Assembly (NCBI RefSeq): GCF_019634845.1
Contig: NZ_JAHCAQ010000002.1
Span: forward strand, 186,001 to 250,000
Reading direction: 5' to 3'
Source: Dokdonella sp.
Lineage (GTDB): Bacteria > Pseudomonadota > Gammaproteobacteria > Xanthomonadales > Rhodanobacteraceae
DNA: 64,000 nucleotides
Shown: piece after piece, positions 25,326 to 34,931 of the stretch
How positions within the stretch are numbered: the stretch's first letter is position 1
How the letters are laid out: the number at the start of each line of letters is the position of its first letter
Position numbers and translations under genes: made by a program
The notes under the pieces: model-generated
What the model was told of the DNA's origin: nothing
Seen by the model: only the letters and a program-made list of their open reading frames with translations
Database searches by the model: none

Positions 25326-26492
25326 ATGTCGCCATCCCCCACCTACAGACTCTTCGCTTTCATCGCGCGCAGCGTGGTGCTCGGCCTTGCGGCGGCGTTC
25401 GTCCTCAGCGTGCTCGCGCCGCGCCTGGTCGATCGCCTGCGCGGCGGCACCGGCGCCGTGCGTTCCGACGTCGTGGCCACGCGTGCCGCGCAGTCGTACG
25501 CGCCCGCAGTCGCGCGCGCCTCGCCCGCGGTCGTCAACATCTATGCCAACCGCATCACCGCGGCGCGCTCGGCCTACCGCGTGTTCGACCCGCTCAGCCA
25601 ACGCCTGCTTGGCTACGTCGCCGGGCCGGTGATCCCGCGCCGCGATCAGAGCCTGGGCTCGGGCGTGATCTTCGGCGCCGACGGCTACGTGCTGACCAAC
25701 AACCACGTCATCAGCGGCGCCGACGACATCCAGGTCATGCTCGACGACGGTCGCGTGCGACGCGCACAGGTGGTCGGTACCGACGTCGAGACCGATCTCG
25801 CCGTGCTGCATATCGACGCGCGCAACCTGCCGACCATCGCAGTGCGCGAGGATGCCGCCGAAGTCGGCGATGTGGTGCTCGCGATCGGCAATCCGGCCGG
25901 CGTCGGCAAGACCGTCACCATGGGCATCGTCAGCGCCACCGGGCGGCAGTTGCGGATGTCGGCCTTCGAGGACTTCATCCAGACCGATGCGGCGATCAAT
26001 GCCGGCAACTCGGGCGGCGCGCTGGTCGATGCCAGCGGCGAACTGGTCGGCATCAACACCGCGGTGTATGCGCGACCGATCAGTGCCGAATCCAACCGCG
26101 CGCCGCAGATGCCCGAGGGCATCGGCTTTGCGATCCCGGTGGCCACCGCCAAGACCGTGCTCGACCAGATCATCGAGCACGGGCACGTGATCCGCGGCTG
26201 GATCGGTGCCGACTACACCGATGTGCCGCCAGGCAATGGCGATGCGCACGCGAAGGGTGTCCTGCTGGTGCGCATCGTGCCCGACAGCCCCGCCGCGCAG
26301 GCCGGACTGCAGGCCGGCGACGTGCTGCTCAAGCTCAACGGCGTCGACATCGTCGACCAGATGGACCTGCTCAACCGCGAATCGGCGCTCGCGCCGGGCA
26401 GCACCGCCCGCCTCGCCGGCCTGCGTGGCAACCAGCCCATCGACGTCAACCTCGTGATGGCGCAGCGCCCGGCCCCGAGCACCGGCACCTGA
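25326..26492 (+). CDS. DegS/DegP-family periplasmic serine protease
   Basis: 388 residues: an N-terminal transmembrane anchor (VVLGLAAAFVLSVL), a trypsin-like domain with catalytic His127 (TNNHVI), Asp157 (TDLAVL) and Ser229 (GNSGGAL), and one PDZ domain (about 285-375, GVLLVRIVPDSPAAQAGLQAGD). A single PDZ domain plus membrane anchor fits DegS, the RseA site-1 protease of the sigma-E response, better than two-PDZ DegP/DegQ. Assignment to DegS specifically is inference. Confidence 0.92.
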   Translation: MSPSPTYRLFAFIARSVVLGLAAAFVLSVLAPRLVDRLRGGTGAVRSDVVATRAAQSYAPAVARASPAVVNIYANRITAARSAYRVFDPLSQRLLGYVAGPVIPRRDQSLGSGVIFGADGYVLTNNHVISGADDIQVMLDDGRVRRAQVVGTDVETDLAVLHIDARNLPTIAVREDAAEVGDVVLAIGNPAGVGKTVTMGIVSATGRQLRMSAFEDFIQTDAAINAGNSGGALVDASGELVGINTAVYARPISAESNRAPQMPEGIGFAIPVATAKTVLDQIIEHGHVIRGWIGADYTDVPPGNGDAHAKGVLLVRIVPDSPAAQAGLQAGDVLLKLNGVDIVDQMDLLNRESALAPGSTARLAGLRGNQPIDVNLVMAQRPAPSTGT

Positions 26493-26494
26493 TG

Positions 26495-26525
26495 TCATCG
26501 CCGCCCGCGCGGCGGCCAGCGATGA
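26495..26525 (+). terminator. Hairpin after the DegS-like gene
   Basis: TCATCGC (26495-26501) pairs with GCGATGA (26519-26525), with an inner GC stem CCGCC/GGCGG. There is no U tract, so termination is not certain. Confidence 0.4.
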
Positions 26526-26600
26526 TGTCGCGCAAGCCGCGTGGTGTGAGCAACGGAGCACGCAACCCAATGCGCCGCAGCCGCCAACGGCGGCCTTGTG

Positions 26601-27767
26601 TTACGAGCGTGGCGCGACAGCGGCCGTGGTCGGCGCCGCGGCCGCGGCCCGGTAGCGCTCGCGCAGCGTTGCCACGCGCTGCACGTAGATGCGCGTCTCG
26701 TCGTAGGGCGGCACCCCGCCGTATTTCTGCACGGCGCCGGGGCCGGCGTTGTAGGCGGCGGTGGCCAGCGTCGTGTCGCCATGGAATGCCTGCAGCAGCA
26801 TGGCCAGGTAGCGCGTGCCGCCACGGATGTTCTGGCCGGCATCGAAGGCATCGGCGACGCCCATGTCGCTCGCGGTGCCGGGCATGAGCTGCATGAGCCC
26901 TTGCGCACCCTTGTCCGACAGCGCCATCGGATTGAAGGCCGACTCGGCGTGGATCACGGCATGCAGCAGGGCGCCGTCGACGCCGAATTCGGCCGCTGCC
27001 GCGGCGATCTCGTCGCGGTAGGAATCCAGCTTCAACGCGGTGCGTGCAAAATCGATCGTCGAGTGCACATCGCAGGCGACACAGGTGGCGATGTAGGTGA
27101 ACAGCACCGCAAACCCGCCCTCGCGCGGCTTGACGTTGGTGTACTCGATACTGCCGTCGGCGCGCGCCCGCTTGTACACGGCCCCGCGCAGCACGCGCGG
27201 CAGCGGCGTGCTCTGGGCGGCCGGCAAGGCCAGGTTCGCGACGGCCTGCGGCTGCCGCCACGGTACGCGCATGCGATAGCGCGCGGCGATGAACAATGGG
27301 TTGCCGATCGTGCGTGCCGTGCTGGCGACATCGGCCTGCACGGTCGAGAAGTCCTCCGCCACGACGATGCGCGCGGTCGATGCGGAGTTGCCGTAGACGG
27401 CGCGGAAGTCGGCGCGCGCGATCGCCGGCGGCATGACCGCCACCGCGCCGCGCACACTCGAAAAATCGGCGCGGTTCTCCTCGTAACGCCAGCCACGGTC
27501 CGCGCCTGCGGCTTTCGCCGCCGGCGTGGCGGCCACCGGTCTGGCCTTGGGCGGATCGGGAAAGACGTCGACGAGCTTGCAGTTGGAGTAACCCTTGGTC
27601 GTGCTCGTGTAGGCGATCGAGCCGTCGTCGGCGTTGCAACGATAGAGCGCGCCCGCGTGCACGACCGCCGCGCCGGCAAGAAGCGGCAGCGCCAGCAACG
27701 ACAGGGGTAAGCGCAGGAAGGGCAAGGACATATCCAATCTGAACCGGACCAACAGTTTCCGCTGCAT
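26601..27767 (-). CDS. Soluble lytic transglycosylase (SLT domain) with DUF4124-like N-domain
   Basis: 388 residues. The signal peptide ends near VVHAGA. It is followed by a DUF4124-like segment ([17 protein letters not shown]), a second copy of the same kind of motif near 205 ([14 protein letters not shown]), and a C-terminal SLT domain with catalytic Glu275 (HAESAFNP), [10 protein letters not shown] and [13 protein letters not shown] enzymes cleave peptidoglycan to 1,6-anhydro-muropeptides in the periplasm. ATG 27767 follows GGAAAG; ATG 27731 is the alternative. Monocistronic. Confidence 0.92.
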   Translation of the reverse strand: MQRKLLVRFRLDMSLPFLRLPLSLLALPLLAGAAVVHAGALYRCNADDGSIAYTSTTKGYSNCKLVDVFPDPPKARPVAATPAAKAAGADRGWRYEENRADFSSVRGAVAVMPPAIARADFRAVYGNSASTARIVVAEDFSTVQADVASTARTIGNPLFIAARYRMRVPWRQPQAVANLALPAAQSTPLPRVLRGAVYKRARADGSIEYTNVKPREGGFAVLFTYIATCVACDVHSTIDFARTALKLDSYRDEIAAAAAEFGVDGALLHAVIHAESAFNPMALSDKGAQGLMQLMPGTASDMGVADAFDAGQNIRGGTRYLAMLLQAFHGDTTLATAAYNAGPGAVQKYGGVPPYDETRIYVQRVATLRERYRAAAAAPTTAAVAPRS

Positions 27768-27980
27768 TGTTCAACTTTCCAAGCAGGCGTAATGCGGCAT
27801 TGCAACATGCCACGCCGGGCTGGCGACAGGCGCCACCCCGGCAGCGCGGGCGACCGGCGCCGCCCGGCTGCCGCTGCGGCGAGGTTGCGACCCGCGGCGG
27901 CGCCGGCAGTTCCATGCCGTACGCATGGCTACCGGCCGCACGATGCTAGACTCGTCGACCCGTTTCGCGCCCACCCGCCC

Positions 27981-29333
27981 ATGACCGGCAAGCTTTACAT
28001 CAAGACCTACGGTTGCCAGATGAACGAGTACGACTCGGCCCGCATGGCCGACGTGCTGCGGCAATCGCACGGACTGGAGCTTACCCAGGATGAGGCCGAG
28101 GCCGATGTGATCCTCGTCAATACCTGCTCGATCCGCGAGAAGGCACAGGAAAAGGTGTTCAGCCAGCTTGGCCGCTGGAAGGACTACAAGCGCGGCGACA
28201 GGCCGGTGCTGATCGGCGTCGGTGGCTGCGTGGCCTCGCAGGAGGGCGCCGCCATCGTCAAGCGTGCGCCGCACGTCGACCTCGTGTTCGGGCCGCAGAC
28301 GCTGCACCGCCTGCCCGAGCTGATCCAGGCGCGCCGCGACAGCGGCAAGCCGCAGGTCGACATCTCATTCCCCGAGATCGAGAAGTTCGACCGCCTGCCC
28401 GAGCCGCGCGCCGACGGACCGACCGCATTCGTGTCGATCATGGAAGGCTGCTCCAAGTACTGCTCGTACTGCGTGGTGCCCTACACGCGCGGCGAGGAAA
28501 TCAGCCGTCCGTTCGACGATGTGCTGGCCGAAGTGGCCACGCTTGCCGAACAGGGCGTGCGCGAGGTCAATCTGCTTGGCCAGAACGTCAATGCCTATCG
28601 CGGGCCGATGCACGATGGCGCAATCGCCGATCTGGGCCTGCTCATCCACGCCATCGCCGAGATCGACGGCATCGGCCGCATCCGCTTCACCACCTCGCAT
28701 CCGCTGGAATTCTCCGACTCGCTGATCGAGGCCTATGCGAGCGTGCCCAAGCTCGCCAACTTCCTGCACCTGCCCGTGCAGTCGGGTTCGGATCGCATCC
28801 TCGCGGCGATGAAGCGCGGCTACACCGCGCTCGAATACAAGCAGAAGATCCGCAAGCTGCGCGCGATGCGCCCCGACATCACGCTGTCGTCCGACTTCAT
28901 CGTCGGGTTCCCCGGCGAAACCGACGCCGACTTCGACAAGACGATGAAGCTGATCGAGGATGTCGGCTTCGACCAGAGCTTCAGCTTCATCTTCTCGCCG
29001 CGACCGGGCACGCCGGCCGCGAACCTGCCCGACGACACCCCCGCCGAGGTCAAGCACGCACGGCTGGAACGCCTGCAGGCCGCGCTCAATGCCAACGCCG
29101 CACGCTACTCGGCAGCGATGGTCGGCACCACCCAGCGCATCCTCGTCGAAGGCCCGAGCCGCAAGAACCCGCGCGAGCTCACTGGCAAGACCGAGAACAT
29201 GCGCTCGGTCAACTTCGCGGCGCCGACGCGGCTCATCGGCCGCTTCGTCGATGTCGTCATCACCGAGGCGCTGACCAACTCGTTGCGTGGCCGCGTCAGC
29301 ATCGCCGACGACGCGCGCCTGTCCGACGCTTAG
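27981..29333 (+). CDS. miaB: tRNA-2-methylthio-N6-isopentenyladenosine synthase
   Basis: Radical-SAM methylthiotransferase that adds 2-methylthio to i6A37 of tRNA. 450 residues: UPF0004 domain with Cys12, Cys49 and Cys83 for the auxiliary cluster, radical-SAM CxxxCxxC at Cys157, Cys161 and Cys164 (CSKYCSYC), and a C-terminal TRAM domain. ATG 27981 has no strong Shine-Dalgarno sequence but gives the standard N-terminus. In many gammaproteobacteria phoH-ybeY-corC follow directly; here they resume only at 33.2 kb. Confidence 0.96.
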   Translation: MTGKLYIKTYGCQMNEYDSARMADVLRQSHGLELTQDEAEADVILVNTCSIREKAQEKVFSQLGRWKDYKRGDRPVLIGVGGCVASQEGAAIVKRAPHVDLVFGPQTLHRLPELIQARRDSGKPQVDISFPEIEKFDRLPEPRADGPTAFVSIMEGCSKYCSYCVVPYTRGEEISRPFDDVLAEVATLAEQGVREVNLLGQNVNAYRGPMHDGAIADLGLLIHAIAEIDGIGRIRFTTSHPLEFSDSLIEAYASVPKLANFLHLPVQSGSDRILAAMKRGYTALEYKQKIRKLRAMRPDITLSSDFIVGFPGETDADFDKTMKLIEDVGFDQSFSFIFSPRPGTPAANLPDDTPAEVKHARLERLQAALNANAARYSAAMVGTTQRILVEGPSRKNPRELTGKTENMRSVNFAAPTRLIGRFVDVVITEALTNSLRGRVSIADDARLSDA

Positions 29334-29444
29334 GCAGCGCGCGGCAGGCCCGCAGCGCCCCCGTGCGCAAGCACGCAGGGCAACCCGTTCGCCGACCATC
29401 GACCGATCGCGTCACGCACTGCGTTCCGCTCGCCGGCGCGGCGC

Positions 29445-30554
29445 TCAATCGAGCCGCTTGTGGAAGCGCACGATCGCCGCCGCCATCAGCACGATCGTGA
29501 ACGCCACCAGCACGAGCGCGTCGATCCACAGCTCGGCCAGCGACGCTCCGCGCAGCATGATGCCGCGCACGAGGCGCAGGAAGTGCGTCAGCGGCAACAG
29601 TTCGGCGATCCACTGCGCCAAGCGCGGCATGCCGGCATACGGGAACATGAAGCCCGACAGCAGGATCGACGGCAGGAACAGGAAAAATGTCATCTGCATC
29701 GCCTGGAACTGCGACCGCGCACGCGTGGATATCAGCAAGCCGAGCGTGAGGTTGGCGAGGATCAGCAGGCCCGCGGCAATGTAGACGTCGAGCAGGCTGC
29801 CCCGAATCGGCACCGCGAACAGCCACACCCCCAGCAGCAGGATCACGCTCGTCTGCACGAAACCGATCGCGACATAAGGCAGTACCTTGCCGACCATCAG
29901 CTCGCTGCGCGACAGCGGCGTCGCGATGAGCAGCTCCATGTTGCCGCGCTCGCGCTCGCGCACGATCGCAACCGCCGTGAACAGCACGAGGGTCATCGTC
30001 AGGATCACGCCGATCAGGCCAGGCACGATGTTGACCGCCGAACGCCGCTCGGGGTTGTACAGCGCCAGCACCGAGATCGGGCGCGCCGCCGGCGTGCTTG
30101 CCAGCGGCGCCTCGCCGACGCCGACCACGCGCGTCAGCGGCATCTGCGCAAGCTGGGCCGCAGCCGCCTGCACCGAGGTGTCGCTGCCGTCGACAAGGAC
30201 CTGCACCGCTTCGCCGCCGGCCGCCTTGCGCCGCTCGAAATCGGCGGGGATCGCGATGCCGACATTGATGCGGCCGCGCCGCAGCAGGTCGACGAGCTCC
30301 TGTGGCGATCGCGCCGCCACCGTGGGAGCGACGACGCCGGTCGCGAGCATGTCCATGACCAGCGCGCGCGAACCGGCGGTGTTGGCCTCATCGGCGATGC
30401 CGGCGTCGAGGCCGCGCAGATTGAGGTTGATGGCGTAACCGAACAGCACGAGCTGCACGACCGGCACCGCAACGATCATCGCCAGCGTGATGCGGTCGCG
30501 GCGCAGCTGGCGCAGCTCCTTGAGCACCACGGCCCACATCCGGCGCAGGTTCAT
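29445..30554 (-). CDS. ABC-2 type exporter permease (YbhS/YbhR-like)
   Basis: 369 residues: one N-terminal helix (LAMIVAVPVVQLVLFGYAI), a large periplasmic domain (about 50-175), then five helices at the C-terminus with ERERGNMELLIATPLSRSELMVGKVLPY, the signature of the YhhJ/YbhR ABC-2 permeases. ATG 30554 overlaps the ATPase stop by four bases. Only one permease gene is present, where E. coli ybhGFSR has two, so it probably works as a homodimer. Confidence 0.92.
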   Translation of the reverse strand: MNLRRMWAVVLKELRQLRRDRITLAMIVAVPVVQLVLFGYAINLNLRGLDAGIADEANTAGSRALVMDMLATGVVAPTVAARSPQELVDLLRRGRINVGIAIPADFERRKAAGGEAVQVLVDGSDTSVQAAAAQLAQMPLTRVVGVGEAPLASTPAARPISVLALYNPERRSAVNIVPGLIGVILTMTLVLFTAVAIVRERERGNMELLIATPLSRSELMVGKVLPYVAIGFVQTSVILLLGVWLFAVPIRGSLLDVYIAAGLLILANLTLGLLISTRARSQFQAMQMTFFLFLPSILLSGFMFPYAGMPRLAQWIAELLPLTHFLRLVRGIMLRGASLAELWIDALVLVAFTIVLMAAAIVRFHKRLD

Positions 30555-31504
30555 GAGGCCCGCCGCGCGGGTTCGGCGCCGCGCTGCGTGGTCGCGACGA
30601 ACACGTCCTCGAGACTGGCCGGCACGGCTTCGACGCGGGCCTGCTGCCCACGGCGTTCCAGGGCGGCGCGCACGCACTGCAACGCCTCATCGCCCGCAGC
30701 CGCAGTCAGCACGCGCAGGCTGTTGCCGATCTGCGCCACGCTGACCACACCGTCCTCGCCGAGGATCGCCTGCTGCGCGCGGCGTGGATCGCTGCTGACG
30801 ACGAGCAGGGTCCGACCGGCCAGCCGCGCCGTCAGTTCGGCCGGCGTACCATCGGCCACCAACGCCCCGCGGTCGAGGATCGCGATGCGGTGGCAGCGTT
30901 CGGCTTCGTCCATGTAGTGCGTCGAGACGAGCAGGGTGGTGCCGCGATCGGCCAGCTCGAACAGTTTGTCCCAGAAGTCGCGGCGCGACTGCGGATCGAC
31001 CGCACTGGTCGGCTCGTCGAGGAACAGCAGTTCGGGCTCGTGGAGGACGGCGCAGGCAAGTGCCAGGCGCTGCTTCTGACCACCGCTGAGCGTCCCGGCG
31101 AACTGGCGCTGGCGGTCGGCGAAGGCGTATTCCTCGACGAGCGTGTCGATGCGGCGCCGTGCGGCCAGCCGCGGCAGCGCCTGCACCGCGGCCATGAACT
31201 CGAGGTTCTCACGCACGGTCAGGTCGTCGAACAGCGAAAACTTCTGCGTCATGTAGCCTATTCGCCGGCGCAGCGCCTCGGCTTGCGCGGGGATTGCCAG
31301 GCCCAGCACCTCGATGCTGCCTTCGCTCGGCGTCAGCAGGCCGCACAGCATGCGGATCGTGGTCGATTTGCCCGAGCCGTTGGGCCCGAGGAAGCCATAG
31401 ACGTGGCGCCGCGGCACGGCCAGATCGATGCGATCGACGGCGACGAGGGCGCCGAAGCGCCGGCTCAGCCCGCGGGCGCTGATCGCGATCGGCGCTTCAT
31501 TCAT
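30551..31504 (-). CDS. ABC transporter ATP-binding protein (YbhF-like)
   Basis: 317 residues. Walker A GPNGSGKST at 40-48, ABC signature LSGGQ at 139-143 and Walker B LLFLDEPTS at 159-167, with a C-terminal extension of the drug/NodI exporter subfamily. It powers the adjacent permease. It overlaps the permease gene by four bases and the adaptor gene by four bases. Confidence 0.94.
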   Translation of the reverse strand: MNEAPIAISARGLSRRFGALVAVDRIDLAVPRRHVYGFLGPNGSGKSTTIRMLCGLLTPSEGSIEVLGLAIPAQAEALRRRIGYMTQKFSLFDDLTVRENLEFMAAVQALPRLAARRRIDTLVEEYAFADRQRQFAGTLSGGQKQRLALACAVLHEPELLFLDEPTSAVDPQSRRDFWDKLFELADRGTTLLVSTHYMDEAERCHRIAILDRGALVADGTPAELTARLAGRTLLVVSSDPRRAQQAILGEDGVVSVAQIGNSLRVLTAAAGDEALQCVRAALERRGQQARVEAVPASLEDVFVATTQRGAEPARRAS

Positions 31505-32472
31505 CGCACACCATCCGCGAGCTCGACGCGCACCGGCAGACCAGCCGGCAGCGTGGCCGCATCGGCGTCGAGCGCCACCTCGGCGAGGAAGCTCAGCCGC
31601 GTGACGTCATCGCCGATCAGGGCGTAGTACGGCGTGAACACCGGCTCGCTGCGGATCATGCGCACCTTGCCGACCAGCGGCTTGCGGCGCCCTTCGACCG
31701 TCACCTGCACGGCATCACCCACGTGCAGGTTGGCGCGCAGCGCCGCCGGCACGTAGATGCGCGCGTAGGGCGCCTCGCCCGCCAGCAGCAGCGCCAGCGG
31801 CGCCGCGACCGGCGCCTGGTCGCCGAGCCGGTAAGGCAAGCTGTCGACGCGCGCGGCGCGTGGCGCGACGACATCGAGTTTGTCGAGCAGGACCTGCTGG
31901 GCGGCGACCTCGGCCTCGGCGGCGGCGAGCGCCGCCCTGCCCTGCGCGACCTGTTCGCTGCGCGTGCCTGCGAGCAGTTCGTCGAGCGCGGCCTGCGCCG
32001 CGCGCGCCTTGCCGGCCGCATTGTCGGCAGCTGCACGGGCGCGATCGAGGTCGGCGGCGGCGACGTAGTTGCGACCCTGCAGCGGCAGCAGACGATCGAG
32101 ATAGGCGCGTGCGGCACGCGCTTCGGCCAGCGCGGCGGCCAGGCTGGCGCGCGCCTGCGCGATGTCCTGCGCACGCGGGCCGGCCTCGAGTTCGGCCAGT
32201 GCGGCACGGGCGCGCTGGGCCTGCGCCTGCGCGGCTGCGAGTTGCGCCTGCGTGCGCGTCGGGTCGAGCTTGAGCAACAACTGACCGGCGGCCACCCGCT
32301 CGCCCTCGTGTACGGCGACCGCGACGATGCGCTCGGCCGCCGGCGACGGCAGGCCGATGCGATCGAACTCGAGCGTACCGAGCGCCTGCGGCACGGGCCT
32401 GCTGCAGGCCGCGACGGCGAGCACGCCGAGCAGGGCCGCGTCGCGCATGCGAATGAGGGTCGGCTGCTTCAT
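31501..32472 (-). CDS. HlyD-family periplasmic adaptor lipoprotein (YbhG-like)
   Basis: 323 residues. An N-terminal lipobox (VAAC followed by S) suggests lipidation. A barrel-sandwich domain comes next (IVAVAVHEGERVAAGQLLLKLD), then a long Ala/Gln/Arg-rich coiled coil (about 75-190) and a beta-barrel domain. It connects the inner-membrane ABC exporter to an outer-membrane channel, probably a TolC homologue encoded elsewhere. ATG 32472 begins one base after the TetR stop. Confidence 0.9.
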   Translation of the reverse strand: MKQPTLIRMRDAALLGVLAVAACSRPVPQALGTLEFDRIGLPSPAAERIVAVAVHEGERVAAGQLLLKLDPTRTQAQLAAAQAQAQRARAALAELEAGPRAQDIAQARASLAAALAEARAARAYLDRLLPLQGRNYVAAADLDRARAAADNAAGKARAAQAALDELLAGTRSEQVAQGRAALAAAEAEVAAQQVLLDKLDVVAPRAARVDSLPYRLGDQAPVAAPLALLLAGEAPYARIYVPAALRANLHVGDAVQVTVEGRRKPLVGKVRMIRSEPVFTPYYALIGDDVTRLSFLAEVALDADAATLPAGLPVRVELADGVR

Positions 32473-32473
32473 T

Positions 32474-33148
32474 TCAGGTTCCTCCGAGGCCGCCGCCGAG
32501 CAAGGCCAGCGTATGTGCGCGCAGCGCCGCGGCATCGACGTCGCCGGCACGGAACGTCTCGCGCCACAGCGGCGCTCCGGCGGCCGGAAACAGCGTCAGC
32601 CCGATCAGCGAAACGACGAGCAAACGCGGGTCGAGAGCGGCATTGAGCGCACCTTGGCGCTGCGCCTGCGCGAAGCGCGCGGCCAATGCCTGCGGCAATG
32701 GCGACACGAACTGTCGCAGCAGATCACGCAAGCCACCGCCTTCGCACAGGATCTCGCGCACCCACAGCGCCGGCAGCCACGGGTGGCTCGCAACGAGTTC
32801 GGCGACGGCGTCGACGAAGCCGGTGGCGATCTCGGCCGGCGCGCCATCGAAGACGAGGCGCGCGCGCAAGGTCGCGATCGCCGGCAGCACGCGCTCGTCG
32901 ACCACGGCCTGGCGCAACTGCGATGCATCGCCGAAGTAGTAGTGCAGCAGTGCCGGAGTGACACCGGCCTCGCGCGCGATCGCGCGCAGCGAGGTTGCGG
33001 CGATGCCGACGCGCACATAGCAGGCAAGCGCCGCATCGAGCAGGCGCGGCCGCAATTCGGGCCCGTTCGCTGGCGGTCGACCCGGGGCACGGCGCTTGCG
33101 CGCCGCCGAAGCGGGGCGGGAATTGCTGCGGATGGTCGCCATCGGCAT
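32474..33148 (-). CDS. TetR-family regulator of the ABC exporter (CecR-like position)
   Basis: 224 residues. The N-terminal helix-turn-helix contains TSLRAIAREAGVTPALLHYYFG; the C-terminal half is the variable ligand-binding domain. First gene of the TetR-adaptor-ATPase-permease unit, the same content as E. coli cecR-ybhGFSR. An AT-rich dyad covers its start codon, indicating autorepression. ATG 33148 or 33142 may be used; no Shine-Dalgarno sequence is evident, so the message may be nearly leaderless. Confidence 0.92.
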   Translation of the reverse strand: MPMATIRSNSRPASAARKRRAPGRPPANGPELRPRLLDAALACYVRVGIAATSLRAIAREAGVTPALLHYYFGDASQLRQAVVDERVLPAIATLRARLVFDGAPAEIATGFVDAVAELVASHPWLPALWVREILCEGGGLRDLLRQFVSPLPQALAARFAQAQRQGALNAALDPRLLVVSLIGLTLFPAAGAPLWRETFRAGDVDAAALRAHTLALLGGGLGGT

Positions 33149-33175
33149 AAATTAATTGCTCGCTTAAATATATGC
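33145..33175. promoter_or_regulatory. Probable TetR operator in the tetR-phoH intergenic region
   Basis: A 31-base imperfect palindrome from GCATAAATTAA to TTAAATATATGC; nine of the eleven outer base pairs match. It is strikingly AT-rich in a GC-rich window. It overlaps the start codon of the TetR gene and sits upstream of divergent phoH, so binding would repress the exporter unit and could affect phoH. Confidence 0.65.
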
Positions 33176-33231
33176 AAGTACAGGCCGCTCCGCTGGCACC
33201 GGCGAGCCGTGCGCGCTAGGCTCGCCGCCCC

Positions 33232-34230
33232 ATGACCGCACCGACCTGCCGCGATTTCGCCCTCGAACCGGCCGACAGCGAACGGCTGGCCAATCTCGGT
33301 GGCCCGCTCGACGAACACCTGCGCCAGCTCGAACTGCGGCTGGGCGTGACGATCGCCCAGCGCGGCAACCTGTTCCGCGTCGAGGGCGCCGCCGACGCCG
33401 TGAAGCGCACCGAACGCCTGCTGCACGAGCTCTATGCGCAGACTGCGCAGGGCACGCTCGGCACGCTGCAGGTGAACCTCGCGCTGGCCGAAGCCGGCGC
33501 CGATGCCGTGGCGGAATCCGGCCACGACGTCGGCGACATCGCGATCCGCACCAAACGCGGGATCGTGCGTGGCCGTGGCGCCAACCAGCAGCGCTACCTG
33601 CAGTCGATCGCACGCCACGACATCAATTTCGGCGTCGGTCCCGCCGGCACCGGCAAGACGTGGCTGGCGGTGGCGATGGCCATCGACGCGCTCAACGACA
33701 GCCGCGTGCAGCGCCTCATCCTCGTGCGGCCGGCAGTCGAGGCCGGCGAGAAGCTCGGTTTCCTGCCCGGCGACCTCACCCAGAAGGTCGACCCCTACCT
33801 GCGACCGCTGTACGACGCGCTGTACGAGATGCTCGGCATCGACAAGGTCGGCAAGCTCATCGAGCGCAACGTGATCGAGATCGCGCCACTGGCCTACATG
33901 CGCGGCCGCACGCTCAATGATGCCTTCGTCATCCTCGACGAGGCGCAGAACACGACGATCGAACAGATGAAGATGTTCCTCACCCGCATCGGCTTCGGCT
34001 CGGTCGCGGTCGTCACCGGCGACCTGACCCAGACCGACCTGCCGCGCCAGATCCGTTCGGGCCTGCGCGATGCGATCGAGGTGCTGCGCGGCGTCGAGGG
34101 CGTGGGTTTCACCTTCTTCGAGGCCAAGGACGTGGTGCGCCATCCGCTCGTGCAGCGCATCGTGCGCGCCTACGAGAGCCGCGCCGCGCAGGACGGCAGC
34201 GACGCACCGGCCGCGGGTTCCGGACGATGA
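33232..34230 (+). CDS. ybeZ: PhoH-like ATPase (YbeZ)
   Basis: 332 residues. An N-terminal KH-like segment is followed by the PhoH domain with P-loop GPAGTGKT (136-143) and Walker B FVILDEAQN. YbeZ partners YbeY in rRNA maturation and ribosome quality control. It overlaps ybeY by four bases (ATGA). Confidence 0.95.
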   Translation: MTAPTCRDFALEPADSERLANLGGPLDEHLRQLELRLGVTIAQRGNLFRVEGAADAVKRTERLLHELYAQTAQGTLGTLQVNLALAEAGADAVAESGHDVGDIAIRTKRGIVRGRGANQQRYLQSIARHDINFGVGPAGTGKTWLAVAMAIDALNDSRVQRLILVRPAVEAGEKLGFLPGDLTQKVDPYLRPLYDALYEMLGIDKVGKLIERNVIEIAPLAYMRGRTLNDAFVILDEAQNTTIEQMKMFLTRIGFGSVAVVTGDLTQTDLPRQIRSGLRDAIEVLRGVEGVGFTFFEAKDVVRHPLVQRIVRAYESRAAQDGSDAPAAGSGR

Positions 34231-34685
34231 CGGTATCGGTGTTCGTCGAGAACCGCACCGGTCGCCGCGGCGTGCCGCTGCGACGCTCGTTCCAGCGCTG
34301 GCTCGACGCGATTCCGCAACTGCGCCGGCGCCGATCGGCCGAGCTCGCCATCGTCATCGTCGGCGCCGCCGACGGTCGCGACTTCAACCGGCGCTATCGC
34401 GGTCGCGACTACGCCACCAATGTGCTGAGCTTTCCCTACCAGCGCCTGCCGGGCGATCGCTGCGGCCTGCTCGGTGATCTCGTGCTGTGCGCCCCCGTGA
34501 TCGCGCGCGAGGCCCGCGCGCAGGGCAAGCGCGCCCGCGACCACTATGCGCACCTGACGATCCACGGCGTGCTGCACCTGCTCGGCCACGACCACGAGGA
34601 CGATGCCCAGGCGCAGCGCATGGAGGCACTCGAGCGCCGGATCCTGGCCTCGCTCGACATCGCCGACCCGTATCGGGAACAGTGA
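34227..34685 (+). CDS. ybeY: Endoribonuclease YbeY
   Basis: 152 residues. The zinc site HGVLHLLGHDH supplies His113, His117 and His123, and the conserved RDYATNVLSFPY segment precedes it. It matures 16S rRNA 3' ends and degrades defective 70S ribosomes. Start overlaps the ybeZ stop. Confidence 0.95.
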   Translation: MTVSVFVENRTGRRGVPLRRSFQRWLDAIPQLRRRRSAELAIVIVGAADGRDFNRRYRGRDYATNVLSFPYQRLPGDRCGLLGDLVLCAPVIAREARAQGKRARDHYAHLTIHGVLHLLGHDHEDDAQAQRMEALERRILASLDIADPYREQ

Positions 34686-34931
34686 TTGGGGTCGGGGCGC
34701 AGTCGTGGCGAGCGGCGGCGTCTGCTGCCGCGTGCGTCATCGCAAGCAACCCTCGGTGGCGCGTCATCGACTCCGGCCCTGCTCGGGGCCGCCGCCCTGG
34801 TGCGCTCTCCAGTCGCTTTGCAGGCTTCCCCCTCGGCCGCGCGTGGCGCCCTCGACCCCGGCCGCTCGTAGCGGCTCCGACCATCTTTGCTACACTGCCC
34901 TGCCGCCCCGATGGGCATGTACAAACGGCAG

